Below are positions 8,782-17,295 of a stretch of DNA of 64,000 bases, piece by piece. The position numbers and the translations under genes were made by a program. How positions within the stretch are numbered: the first letter of the stretch is position 1; every line of letters begins with the position of its first letter. Source of the DNA: Lineus longissimus (lineage: Eukaryota; Nemertea; Pilidiophora; Heteronemertea; Lineidae); NCBI RefSeq assembly GCF_910592395.1, contig NC_088319.1, positions 9,364,001 through 9,428,000 on the forward strand, given 5' to 3'. The notes under the pieces are model-generated. The model was not told where the DNA came from. It searched no databases and worked only from the letters and a program-made list of their open reading frames with translations.

Positions 8782-10338
8782 AGTCTATACTCAACGGCTT
8801 GGAAAGGTCTCTCAGCTCGTCATCCGTGCTCTCCTCTACACTGTCCTTTGCTTCTTTGAGCCGGTTTGCCACCTCTGTGGGCGTGTCCCAAACTGACTGT
8901 TCCCCTCTCCTCCTAGCCTTCACTACACCTCGCCATTCTCCATCTCTAGCTGCCTCCTTCCCTGTTTCGTCACTATTCTCTTTCTCACCATCATCGACAC
9001 TCTCTCCCATCTCCTCACACCTGCCCGCTGCACTACTCTCGCTCTCTTCGCCTAACTCCTTCTCACCATCTTCGACCCTTCCTTCCTTGTTCTCTGACCA
9101 ATCTACCACGCTTTCGCTCTTCTCTCCTTCATACTTCTCTCCCTGCTCAACTCTCTGTACTACACTTCGTACTCTTCCTTCCGCGTCGTCTTCCTTCTCA
9201 TTCTCCTTTTCGTCTGCTCTATACCCCAACTGCTCTGTACATTCATACCGATAATGCCCTTTTCTCCTGCAGCGAAAGCACGTGGCGTCTCCCCTCAGTT
9301 CGTCTTCTTGGCCTCTATACCAAGTCTGTTGCCCTTTACATAAATTACCTTTGGGACCTTAGCCCCCACATTCATGACAACTGTCACCGTGCCACTCTAC
9401 CGTGTTGTACTCCCTCAACATCTCTCTCTTTGCTGCTTTCACTAAGCCATACTTTTGTAATGTCTCTCTTATCCATCCAATGTCACACTCTCCCGGGTAA
9501 TTGTGGACCTTTACGTACCTACTCGTGTGGAACCTTTTGATTTCAAAGTCAGCTGCCTTTTCGAGCCAAAATCCTACCCCGTCAATGTCCAAAACCGCTG
9601 GGACCTCATCCATTTGCGGGTCCCCCTTTTGGAACCTGACACTAAAGTGTCCTTGACCAACTTTTAAAACTGTTTTAATACTTCCTATGGGGATCCCATT
9701 CTCAATTAACGCCTTTACAATCATATATTGTTTTATATCTCCATCATCATGGTTCGTTCTATAATCTACTGAAACCAAGCTTCGTTTAATAATATAAACC
9801 ACCTCTGCCTCATAGGGCCCATCGTGTTCCTGCTGGGCCACGGCGCCGGCATACGACGACGCCATGGCTTAAGGCTAAAATCTATGTACAGTGTAGTGTA
9901 TATGTAAGGGTGCGGTCGAAGTAAAAGCAAAGTAAACAAGTGCGGTCAACACAAAGGATCGAACACAAAGGAATCCCACAACGAATAAGGACGAAATTCC
10001 ACGAAAATCTAATAAATAAAATGAATATTGCACGTGCTGCTCCCCGGTCCTTCTGAAATTTACGATATTGTAGCAAAGATGAAAAATGATACTGATACTT
10101 TTATCTTAGCCAACGGGCCGAGAAGCGGGTACCTGGGAGAACGTCCTTATTGATCAACGTTAACTCCTGTGCCAGGTGAGTATGCTTGATTTTCGCCACA
10201 CGCGACCGTAAACATCACGGTAAATTCATCCCTCACCTGGTTTTCGAACTCGAAAGGACACAGTTTGGTTGGCAACTTCAACGTCGAATGGAACGACACA
10301 CAGGAGGAGGCCTATACGCAGAGGCATGGTGTCGGTTT

Positions 10339-10712
10339 GATATGTTCCGATGTTCACAGGTTGAATAGTGAACTGGGACGGGTTATCTCGTCCAATTTAT
10401 ACTTGTGCGGTCGCGTGTCACCCGGCAGCGTAATTGCCATGTCAACTCGAGTTGACATTACTCATTCAGCCGAAATTGATTGATACTTTTCACTGGCCAA
10501 GCAATGATATGGCCTTGATTGTAATCAAATAATTGTATAGGCCTGGGCTCAATGTATCTGAGGAGTGAGTTAAAATCACCAATATGGCAATTAGTAGGCC
10601 TAATTGGCACTTTTTCTCACCGAGTGATTGTGAGTAGAGTATAAAATCCAAATCAACTCACTATTTCACCATTAATTCATCGACCATCGGGTCAACTTGA
10701 AAATTACCAACC
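10339..10712. promoter_or_regulatory. bidirectional promoter of the first unit
   Basis: It holds the leftward TATA (10395-10401) and the rightward TATA (10640-10646) with the 18-bp palindrome TGTCAACTCGAGTTGACA at 10440-10457. Leftward transcription now enters the LINE about 60 bp past its TATA box, so only the rightward gene keeps a normal leader. Confidence 0.65.
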
Positions 10713-10997
10713 ATGAAAACCACAATTGACCAGAGATTGCGAGCGGTTGAGAGAAAGTTTAAAACATCGGTGCGACAAGTCGGCGTCCTCGATAGACAGA
10801 TTGACAGACTCCAAGCCCGAGACAAGAGAGCCTACAATAGCAAGACCAATGCCGTGTTCAACAGCTTTCGTCTTCAACTTTCAACTGTAGAAGGTGTGCG
10901 TCAAGTGTTTTACCTCTATGCATGCGAAAGAGCCGCCGAGAAGAGTCGACTACAAAAAGAAATGCAAGAGGAGCTTATGAGCAAAAGAGTAGAATGA
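10713..10997 (+). CDS. basic helical protein, copy 1 (Y37D variant)
   Basis: The 94 aa copy differs from the others by Asp instead of Tyr at residue 37, a position where Tyr is shared with the acidic paralog. That makes it a candidate loss-of-function copy. TATA is 73 bp upstream of the ATG; the stem-loop lies at 11018-11033. See the copy at 17690 for the protein. Confidence 0.75.
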   Translation: MKTTIDQRLRAVERKFKTSVRQVGVLDRQIDRLQARDKRAYNSKTNAVFNSFRLQLSTVEGVRQVFYLYACERAAEKSRLQKEMQEELMSKRVE

Positions 10998-11017
10998 GTC
11001 TTTATAATAATTAAAAC

Positions 11018-11033
11018 GGTTCTTTTCAGAACC
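11018..11033 (+). terminator. histone-type 3' stem-loop of the basic-protein mRNA (copy 1)
   Basis: GGTTCTTTTCAGAACC starts 21 nt after the stop codon and is followed by an A/G-rich stretch (AAAATGAGA about 13-25 nt on), the position of the histone downstream element. The same element lies at 15183-15198, 17995-18010, 21114-21129, 23926-23941, 42567-42582, 45379-45394, 48186-48201, 50998-51013, 53809-53824, 56622-56637, 59433-59448 and 62244-62259. The copies at 53809 and 59433 read ...CAGAGCC, giving one G-U pair in the stem. No AATAAA is seen close downstream. Confidence 0.88.
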
Positions 11034-11156
11034 AATCAAAATAGTAAAATGAGATAATTCTGTGCAATTAGTTTGCTTCGATGTAAAAAGAAGGTGCGAA
11101 TGTCTCCCTTGAAATAGCCCGTTGCTAGCCAAAGAAAACGATGCTGGGCCTGTTGG

Positions 11157-11187
11157 TGACGTCATCACAGACGGACCAATGACGTCA
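11157..11187. promoter_or_regulatory. paired CRE sites with CCAAT box
   Basis: Two perfect TGACGTCA palindromes (11157-11164 and 11180-11187) are 15 bp apart, the second preceded by CCAAT. This lies 160 bp after the basic-protein stop in every full-length unit (absent from the shortened units ending at 18063 and 23994; retained at about 36742-36780). CREB/ATF-type factors bind this palindrome. No convincing gene follows: the region runs into a G-rich stretch and a MITE. Confidence 0.5.
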
Positions 11188-11378
11188 CTAAGTGAATATC
11201 ATCCCAGTTGACCGCAAGTCCGAACAAACTTTTAATACTCGCCAAGGCAAATCATTCTTCAGTGTGCGACTAAATTCTCTATTGGGCAGTGATGACGGTG
11301 GTGGTGGGGAGGGGGGCAGCTCATCAGTTTATAACTTTGAGGTATGAGGTTGGTTGGATTGGAGTTACTTTGTCATTA

Positions 11379-12095
11379 GGTCTCACTAGCCAGTGCAATG
11401 GCCGGGCCTACCTGGCTCCACAAATGGCGCGACGTCATTTCATGCATACCCCTGTTCAAGTGGCTGTCGACCTTGCAGTATATCACTCTCACACATAAAC
11501 CTATACATTTCTGAATAGCTTGTCGCTTCTAGAATACATCTGGCCAGCTTTCATTGTTATCAAGTAATTCAGTCATGAGAACATGGGGGCAGCACAATAC
11601 ATGAGACACCCTGTACATCGATGAAAATTTTGAAAATTTCACCTTGCCGCCTTATAACTTGACAATTAACATGGATGGTGAAATAATATTTTTATAAACT
11701 TCTACTTATCACCTTGAGAAAGCCAAATAATAACAATTTTAAATTTTGATACCAAAATAGGGTGCTGTTGCGGCTTTTCTTTGAGCATTTTGACCGCGAA
11801 GTCTCACCTTGAGAACATGTGCACTCTGACAGGAACCAGTTCATGTCAACATCCGATTGAGCTATACATAGCATGCGAGGCCTGGTCACTGCGGACGTGC
11901 ACAGAAGAAGCTGATATTTTCCTCAAATAATCGTCAGAGCTACCTCTTCACAAAATACCCAGGACACCGACATTTGAACATGCAGCAATAGCGATATGAT
12001 AGGCTCATCTGTATCCATGGTAATCGCCTGAGATTGAAGAACTTTTTTTTTAAGGGGGACCAATGTTGACCTGATCACCACTAGCTAGTGAGACC
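11379..12095. mobile_element. MITE-1, 717 bp, TTA target duplication
   Basis: Perfect 12-bp terminal inverted repeats GGTCTCACTAGC...GCTAGTGAGACC are flanked by TTA on both sides. Every other unit has the empty site with a single TTA (GGCATTAACTACCC). TTA duplications are typical of PIF/Harbinger elements. It holds no transposase. It is found only in this first unit. Confidence 0.85.
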
Positions 12096-12135
12096 TTAAC
12101 TACCCTGCGATGGCAGGGCTGCAAAAATGTCTATA

Positions 12136-12849
12136 GGTCTCGTTAGGGAGTTTTTCCCAAATGTACGCGATGATGAAGTGCCCCATTAACAGGACGTAAC
12201 ATCTATTTTAAAATGAGTTTTCAAAGTGAATGCATGAAGACAACCCATTTGTGTCGTATATCACTGGAAACGCCCGATTCCCCTGATTCTGCATGATGTT
12301 AAATCGGGCATTTTATTTCTTTAAATAAATCATTAGCGTCGCATTTGCTCCTAGCTCTGTTCACCATCCCAAATGGCAATATTGCCAATTGGGCCGGACA
12401 ATCACGAAAAACCCCAAATATTATACATTTCTTCCTGAATAATTCTTACAGAGACCATTCTCCCATGAAAGACAGTTGCTTACGCTATACAAAAATCAAA
12501 AAAAAAATCGAGGGTCAACTATTGAACTTTTGAGATATGTTGAATTTTGCACAAATCAGCGAAAAACGCACCAACTGGCACTGGACGGCATTTCAACGCG
12601 GGGCCGACGCACATCCCAAGTTCAGCGTACACATACGTCGGCAACAACAGTATAAATGCGTAGTTTCTTGTTAGTCGCCTATTGAGTAGCGCTCTAGGTT
12701 TCAGAAACTCAAAAAAAACATGTCTTTGCCAAAGCAACTGCTGAATCAACGCTGACATACTGTAAGGACCGAGAAATCAGTGATTTTAGGAACTACGGTT
12801 AGGGGTTGACCGCGCATGAATAACAAAAAAAAAACTCCCTAATGAGACC
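12136..12849. mobile_element. MITE-2 (GGTCTC ends), unit copy 1
   Basis: Terminal inverted repeats GGTCTC(G/A)TTAGGGAGTTTTT, about 20 bp with one mismatch, are flanked by ATA on both sides (12133-12135 and 12850-12852). At 711-714 bp it has no convincing coding capacity. An internal GCCCGATT/AATCGGGC inverted repeat lies about 135 bp from the left end. It is present in every unit, so it entered before array amplification. Its terminal hexamer matches MITE-1. Confidence 0.8.
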
Positions 12850-12956
12850 ATAGACTCATTAGAGTGTTCCTCTCGACGGAAATCTTTAGTAAAAGGCGAA
12901 AGATTTATGCGTGGAATCGAAGAGAAACCAGAGTGATGGTGTCCAGCCCGAGTTGG

Positions 12957-13121
12957 CTAGAGCTTGCCAAGTTGTTCATTATGTGTTTGATTTTGGAAAA
13001 TGGGATGCCGAGTAGTTCCTGAGTCTGTAGACAAAAGAAATGTATTGCAAGCTATTCGTAATGATCTGATGAACATATCATTCAGCTCGTCGTCAGTTGT
13101 CGCCTCATCCATGTAGGCCAT
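12957..13121 (-). CDS. candidate 54-aa small ORF in the unit spacer (weak)
   Basis: On minus an ATG with fair context (GACATGG) opens MAYMDEATTDDELNDMFIRS and ends with TAG. The frame is kept in the other units (for example 16399-16563), with scattered missense changes, such as GAC to TAC in the copy near 49540. A possible splice acceptor (TTTTGTCTACAG) falls inside. It lies between the MITE and the 5S gene and resembles nothing I know. It may be a relic exon or chance. Confidence 0.2.
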   Translation of the reverse strand: MAYMDEATTDDELNDMFIRSLRIACNTFLLSTDSGTTRHPIFQNQTHNEQLGKL

Positions 13122-13278
13122 GTCAATTGCGGATCATCGAGAAAAAGTCAGGGAAATACAAAAAATGACCACGCTTACGTTATCTAGCCTTGACCTTTGA
13201 CGTTTGGTCAGTTCCAGCCGTCCCAACCGTGCAGTGATATTGGAAGAATTATGAGAAAAAAATAACGAAAAAACTGAA

Positions 13279-13396
13279 GTCTACAACACGTGGTATTCAG
13301 AGGCGGTCACCCATCAACGTACTAACCACGCTCGACGTTGCTTGGCTTCGGTGATCGGACGAGAACCGGTGTTTTCAACATGATATGGTCGTAGAC
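13279..13396 (-). rRNA. 5S rRNA, copy 1
   Basis: The 118-nt sequence begins GTCTACGACCATATCATG and includes CCGGTTCTCGTCCGATCACC, the internal pol III promoter boxes (AAGCCAAGCAACG; GATGGGTGACCGCC) and a closing GTTGTAGAC that pairs with the 5' end. Compared with the usual animal form, helix V is changed on both sides (CGTGGT with ACCACG instead of CCCGGT with ACCGGG), so pairing is kept. TATAAC lies about 30 bp upstream, and T6 and T7 runs follow downstream as terminators. It becomes the ribosomal 5S RNA of the large subunit after pol III transcription. Confidence 0.92.
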
Positions 13397-13547
13397 ATCA
13401 GAGGCCGACTTTTTGGGCTAGTTATAACAGTAGGCCAGCGACATCATTACAAACTGCATACATTTAATTTCTGTTGACATGTTATATTGTGACAGGTTGG
13501 TCTCTTTGGAAATATTTTGTGGTTCTGAAAAGAACCGTTTGGTGTAA

Positions 13548-14477
13548 CTAGCAATCACTGTCGTACTCATCGTCTTGAAGTAGAATCTCGTCGCCGAACA
13601 GCTCGCATCTCAACTCTGTCATCTTGTTTGCAGTGAGTTCGGCAAATTTGTAATAGGCGGCCCTGACACCCTCAAGGGTTACAAGCTGGAGTCGCCTGTT
13701 GTAGCGCATCGAGCGGTGACCCTCCTCGTTAGCGTGGTTGTACCGGAGTGTTAGGCTGATGTTACATAGGAATGAGCTACTCACGCCACATTTTTCATCG
13801 ACTCACGGCTCATTTTCACGTGTCACTCCTCATTTGTCACGAGTGACCGCGGCGGTTTACATACAGATCATTTTTCGCTTGTTCATTTGTCACTTGGATT
13901 TTTCGGCGACGCACATGGACTCAGAAGAAGAAGTGATGCAGCCATGCTGCTCCCGATGGGGAATAGAAAGCGGAGGCGACGGACGAGAACAATGTGGTAC
14001 ATAAAAGTGCTGCATTTTTGCATTTTTTTGTTTCTCATTTCCAATCGAAATTAGCTATTGTATTAATGTGTAAACTAATGAAAATGCCGAAAAGTAGCTA
14101 TACTCACAGTTTCGAAGGCGATATCACTACAAATGCACATGGACGTCCATTTTCTTTGCCAGCTCATTTCACAAAGAATGAACATGTCCATTCATCGCCT
14201 CACGCGTGAAATGACATGAAATGACGTGAGGCGACGAATGCGGGCAAAACTTACAAAATTCACTTCAATGAAAACAGGCCAATAGGTTTTCCAATGTCCA
14301 TTCATCAGCTCACGAATGACAAGTGACAAATGAGCCGTGAGTCGATGAAACGTGAGGTCTATGTAACTTCAGCCTTATGTCTTGAAGCGTTCTGTCTATC
14401 ATCACGATCTGGTCGCATGCCTTATAAAACTTTTCTTCAAGTTGGTGGAGTTGCGCTGACTTGGTTGAGTTTTCCAT
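13548..14477 (-). pseudogene. acidic-protein gene split by a Harbinger MITE (copy A)
   Basis: The ATG at 14477 opens residues 1 to about 33 normally (with K30T and T35R). The frame then enters a 621-bp MITE at 14374 and the rest of the gene resumes at 13753. TTA flanks the MITE on both sides. The promoter and 3' stem-loop are intact, so a transcript could still be made, but the protein would stop shortly after entering the MITE. Confidence 0.9.
13754..14374. mobile_element. Harbinger-type MITE-3 in the acidic gene (copy A), 621 bp
   Basis: Inverted ends GGCTGATGTTACATAG and CTATGTAACTTCAGCC (one mismatch), with a second conserved block TTCATCGACTCACGGCTCAT near both ends. The target duplication TTA is confirmed by the empty site (GTGTTATGTC) in other units. 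Internally MDSEEEVM, with a frame slip into MLLPMGNRKRRRRTRTMW (about 13914-14001 on plus), resembles the start of a Harbinger transposase, so this is a deletion derivative of an autonomous element. Confidence 0.85.
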
Positions 14478-14877
14478 GTTTTCTTTGGTGTCGGTTTGAT
14501 ATTTTCCGATGTTCACAGGTTGAATAGTGAACTGGGACGGGTTATCTCGTCCAATTTATACTTGTGCGGTTGCGTGTCACCCGGCAGCGTAATTGCCATG
14601 TCAACTCGAGTTGACATTACTCATTCAGCCGAAATTGATTGATACTTTTCACCGGCCAAGCAATGATATCGCCTTGATTGTAATCAAATACATGTAATTG
14701 TATAGGCCTGGGCTCAATGTATCTGAGGAGTGAGTTAAAATCACCAATATGGCAATTAATAGGCCTAATTGGCACTTTTTCTCACCGAGTGATTGTGAGT
14801 AGAGTATAAAATCCAAATCAACTCACTATTTCACCATTAATTCATCGACCATCGGGTTAACTTGAAAATTACCAACC

Positions 14878-15162
14878 ATGAAAACCACAATTGACCAGAG
14901 ATTGCGAGCGGTTGAGAGAAAGTTTAAAACATCGGTGCGACAAATCGGCGTCCTCGATAGACAGATTGACAGACTCCAAGCCCGATACAAGAGAGCCTAC
15001 AATAGCAAGACCAATGCCGTGTTCAACAGCTTTCGTCTTCAACTTTCAACTGTAGAAGGTGTGCGTCAAGTGTTTTACCTCTATGCATGCGAAAGAGCCG
15101 CCGAGAAGAGTCGACTACAAAAAGAAATGCAAGAGGAGCTTATGAGCAAAAGAGTAGAATGA
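14878..15162 (+). CDS. basic helical protein, copy 2 (V23I variant)
   Basis: The 94-aa copy has Ile at residue 23, a conservative change at a predicted core position, shared with the duplicate at 20809. The promoter and stem-loop (15183-15198) are intact. Its divergent acidic partner is broken by a MITE, so this unit can only supply the basic protein. Confidence 0.8.
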   Translation: MKTTIDQRLRAVERKFKTSVRQIGVLDRQIDRLQARYKRAYNSKTNAVFNSFRLQLSTVEGVRQVFYLYACERAAEKSRLQKEMQEELMSKRVE

Positions 15163-15580
15163 ATCTTTATAATAATTAAAACGGTTCTTTTCAGAACCAA
15201 TCAAAATAGTAAAATGAGATAATTCTGTGCAATTAGTTTGCTTCGATGTAAAAAGAAGGGGCGAATGTCTCCCTTGAAATAGCCCGTTGCTAGCCAAAGA
15301 AAACGATGCTGGGCCTGTTGGTGACGTCATCACAGACGGACCAATGACGTCACTAAGTGAATATCATCCCAGTTGACCGCAAGTCCGAACAAACTTTTAA
15401 TACTCGCCAAGGCAAATCATTCTTCAGTGTGCGACTAAATTCTCTATTGGGCGGTGATGACGGTGGTGGTGGGGAGGGGGGCAGCTTATCAGTTTATAAC
15501 TTTGAGGTATGAGGTTGGTTGGATTGGAGTCACTTTGGCATTAACTACCCTGCGATGGCAGGGCTGCAAAAATGTCTATA

Positions 15581-16291
15581 GGTCTCGTTAGGGAGTTTTT
15601 CCCAAATGTACGCGATGATGACGTGCCCCATTAACAGGACGTAACATCTATTTTAAAATGAGTTTTCAAAGTGAATGCATGAGGACAACCCATTTGTGTC
15701 GTATATCACTGGAAACGCCCGATTCCCCTGATTCTGCAGGATGTTAAATCGGGCATTTTATTTCTTTAAATAAATCATTAGCGTCGCATTTGCTCCTAGC
15801 TCTGTTCACCATCCCAAATGGCAATATTGCCAATTGGGCCGGACAATCACGAAAAACCCCAAATATTATACATTTCTTCCTGAATAATTCTTGCAGAGAC
15901 CATTCTCCCATGAAAGACAGTTGCTTACGCTATACAAAAATCAAAAAAAAATCGAGGGTCAACCATTGAACTTTTGAGATATGTTGAATTTTGCACAAAT
16001 CAGCGAAAAACGCACCAACTGGCACTGGACGGCATTTCAACACGGGGCCGACGCACATCCCAAGTTCAGTGTACACATACGTCGGCAACAACAGTATAAA
16101 TGCGTAGTTTCTTGTTAGTTGTCTATTTAGTAGCGCTCTAGGTTTCAAAAACTCAAAAAAAACATGTCTTTGCCAAAACAACTGCTGAATCAACGCTGAC
16201 ATACTGTAAGGACCGAGAAATCAGTGATTTTAGGAACTACGGTTAGGGGTTGACCGCGCATGAATAACAAAAAAAACTCCCTAATGAGACC
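15581..16291. mobile_element. MITE-2, unit copy 2
   Basis: 711 bp, flanked by ATA/ATA as in the other standard units. Compared with copy 1 it has AAAACAACTG instead of AAAGCAACTG near the right end. Confidence 0.8.
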
Positions 16292-16632
16292 ATAGACTCA
16301 TTAGAGTGTTCCTCTCTACGGAAATCTTTAGTAAAAGGCGAAAGATTTATGCGTGGAATCGAAGAGAAACCAGAGTGATGGTGTCCAGCCCGAGTTGGCT
16401 AGAGCTTGCCAAGTTGTTCATTATGTGTTTGATTTTGGAAAATGGGATGCCGAGTAGTTCCTGAGTCTGTAGACAAAAGAAATGTATTGCAAGCTATTCG
16501 TAATGATCTGATGAACATATCATTCAGCTCGTCGTCAGTTGTCGCCTCATCCATGTAGGCCATGTCAATTGCGGATCATCGAGAAAAAGTCAGGGAAATA
16601 CAAAAAATGACCACGCTTACGTTATCTAGCTT

Positions 16633-16645
16633 TGACCTTTGACCT
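16633..16645. promoter_or_regulatory. DR1-type nuclear-receptor half-site repeat
   Basis: Plus TGACCTTTGACCT is, on minus, AGGTCAAAGGTCA: two perfect AGGTCA half-sites one base apart (DR1). A further inverted half-site (TGGTCA) follows. It lies about 80 bp beyond the 3' end of the 5S gene in nearly every unit; the first unit (13186-13206) has one changed base. The match to RXR/HNF4/COUP-TF sites is clear; function is unknown. Confidence 0.45.
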
Positions 16646-16720
16646 TTGGTCAGTTCCAGCCGTCCCAACCGTGCAGTGATATTGGAAGAATTGTGAGAAA
16701 AAAATAACGAAAAAACTGAA

Positions 16721-16838
16721 GTCTACAACACGTGGTATTCAGAGGCGGTCACCCATCAACGTACTAACCACGCTCGACGTTGCTTGGCTTCGGTGATCGG
16801 ACGAGAACCGGTGTTTTCAACATGATATGGTCGTAGAC
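16721..16838 (-). rRNA. 5S rRNA, copy 2
   Basis: Same sequence as copy 1, with the two downstream T-runs kept. Confidence 0.92.
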
Positions 16839-16962
16839 ATCAGAGGCCGACTTTTTGGGCTAGTTATAACAGTAGGCCAGCGACATAATTACAAACTGCA
16901 TACATTTAATTTCTGTTGACATGTTATATTGTGACAGGTTGGTCTCTTTGGAAATATTTTGT

Positions 16963-16978
16963 GGTTCTGAAAAGAACC
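16963..16978 (-). terminator. histone-type stem-loop of the acidic gene at 16990, with downstream element
   Basis: GGTTCTTTTCAGAACC on minus, 11 nt after the stop codon. CAAAGAGACC (16950-16941) starts 12 nt after the stem. This is the spacing of the stem-loop and U7-pairing element in histone genes. The 5S gene starts about 125 bp further on, in the same direction. Confidence 0.9.
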
Positions 16979-16989
16979 GTTTGGTGTAA

Positions 16990-17295
16990 CTAGTAATCAC
17001 TGTCGTACTCATCGTCTTGAAGTAGAATCTCGTCGCCGAACAGCTCGCATCTCAACTCTGTCATCTTGCTTGCAGTGAGTTCGGCAAATTTGTAATAGGC
17101 AGCCCTGACACCATCAAGGGTTACAAGCTGGAGTCGTCTGTTGTAGCGCATCGAGCGGTGACCCTCCTCGTTAGCGTGGTTGTACCGGAGTGTTATGTCT
17201 TGAAGCTTTCTGTCTATCATCACGATCTGGTCGCATGCCTTATAAAACTTTTCTTCAAGTTGGTGGAGTTGCGCTGACTTGGTTGAGTTTTCCAT
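16990..17295 (-). CDS. acidic helical protein (histone-type gene; unrecognised family), representative copy
   Basis: 101 aa from ATG at 17295 (MENSTKSAQLHQLEEKFYKA). A GTG 13 codons upstream is not a start: it is mutated to GTA in the copy at 52804, and the context AACATGG favours this ATG. Residues 8-41 form a likely amphipathic helix (QLHQLEEKFYKACDQIVMID) and residues 48-85 a second one containing RLQLVTLEGVRAAYYKFAEL. The tail is strongly acidic (QDDEYDSD). Counting charges gives about 14 basic and 19 acidic residues. It aligns without gaps to the basic protein encoded divergently (about 24 of 80 identical; shared EKF, DR, RY, RLQL, T-EGVR and a Tyr/Ala pattern). TATA is at 17372-17378; the histone stem-loop follows the stop. 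This copy and that at 22921 carry E61D, N76S and a Tyr-ending tail. I do not recognise the family; it is not a core or linker histone. Expression in S phase or in eggs/embryos is an inference from the 3' end. Confidence 0.78.
   Translation of the reverse strand: MENSTKSAQLHQLEEKFYKACDQIVMIDRKLQDITLRYNHANEEGHRSMRYNRRLQLVTLDGVRAAYYKFAELTASKMTELRCELFGDEILLQDDEYDSDY

Larger units (their letters stand above)
7743..9865 (-). pseudogene. LINE ORF1 (nucleic-acid-binding protein), stop codon + transposon insertion
   Basis: ATG at 9865 (MASSYAGAVAQQEHDG). Frame is kept to a TAA at 9359-9361, which falls inside a damaged zinc knuckle (CHECGG, then GPKGNLC, with Pro where His is expected). The same frame continues through an intact CCHC knuckle, CFRCRRKGHYRYEC, and a long Glu/Lys/Asp-rich tail. 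A 777-bp DNA element plus an 8-bp duplication (7997-8781) interrupts it. The frame resumes exactly in phase on the far side and ends at 7743. Without the insert the product would be about 445 aa. ORF1 proteins of this group bind element RNA; the knuckles fit that role. The stop and the insertion make this copy dead. Confidence 0.85.
3511..10326 (-). mobile_element. Tx1/L1-like non-LTR retrotransposon (LINE), full-length but decayed
   Basis: The 6.8-kb element is inserted in the 5' UTR of an acidic-protein gene copy. It is flanked by a perfect 12-bp target duplication TGGTGTCGGTTT (3499-3510 and 10327-10338), and the intact target is visible in the other units. The 3' end on minus is an A-run (3511-3515 plus target T's). 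Order on minus: 5' UTR 10326-9866, ORF1 9865-7743, ORF2 7686-4365, 3' UTR 4364-3511. The endonuclease and reverse transcriptase motifs resemble the Tx1 branch of the L1 group. ORF1 has one in-frame stop and a DNA-transposon insertion; ORF2 has three frame changes. This copy should be unable to move by itself. The 5' UTR (9866-10326) and the 3' UTR outside 4204-4293 show no other recognisable feature. Confidence 0.88.

Noticed and set aside
11289-11498. ORF starting MTVVVGRGAA after the CRE module
   Set aside because: Length differs between units because MITE-1 or MITE-2 supplies the end; composition is driven by a G-rich stretch.
15115-15333. 72-aa minus ORF (MMTSPTGPASFSLAS...) at the end of each basic gene
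   Set aside because: Antisense to the basic gene's 3' end and stem-loop; a shadow frame.
15930-16202. 90-aa minus ORF inside MITE-2, repeated in every copy (MSALIQQLFWQRH...)
   Set aside because: It lies wholly within the MITE, has no recognisable domain, and recurs only because the MITE copies are nearly identical; copies at 60180 and 63... have altered starts.
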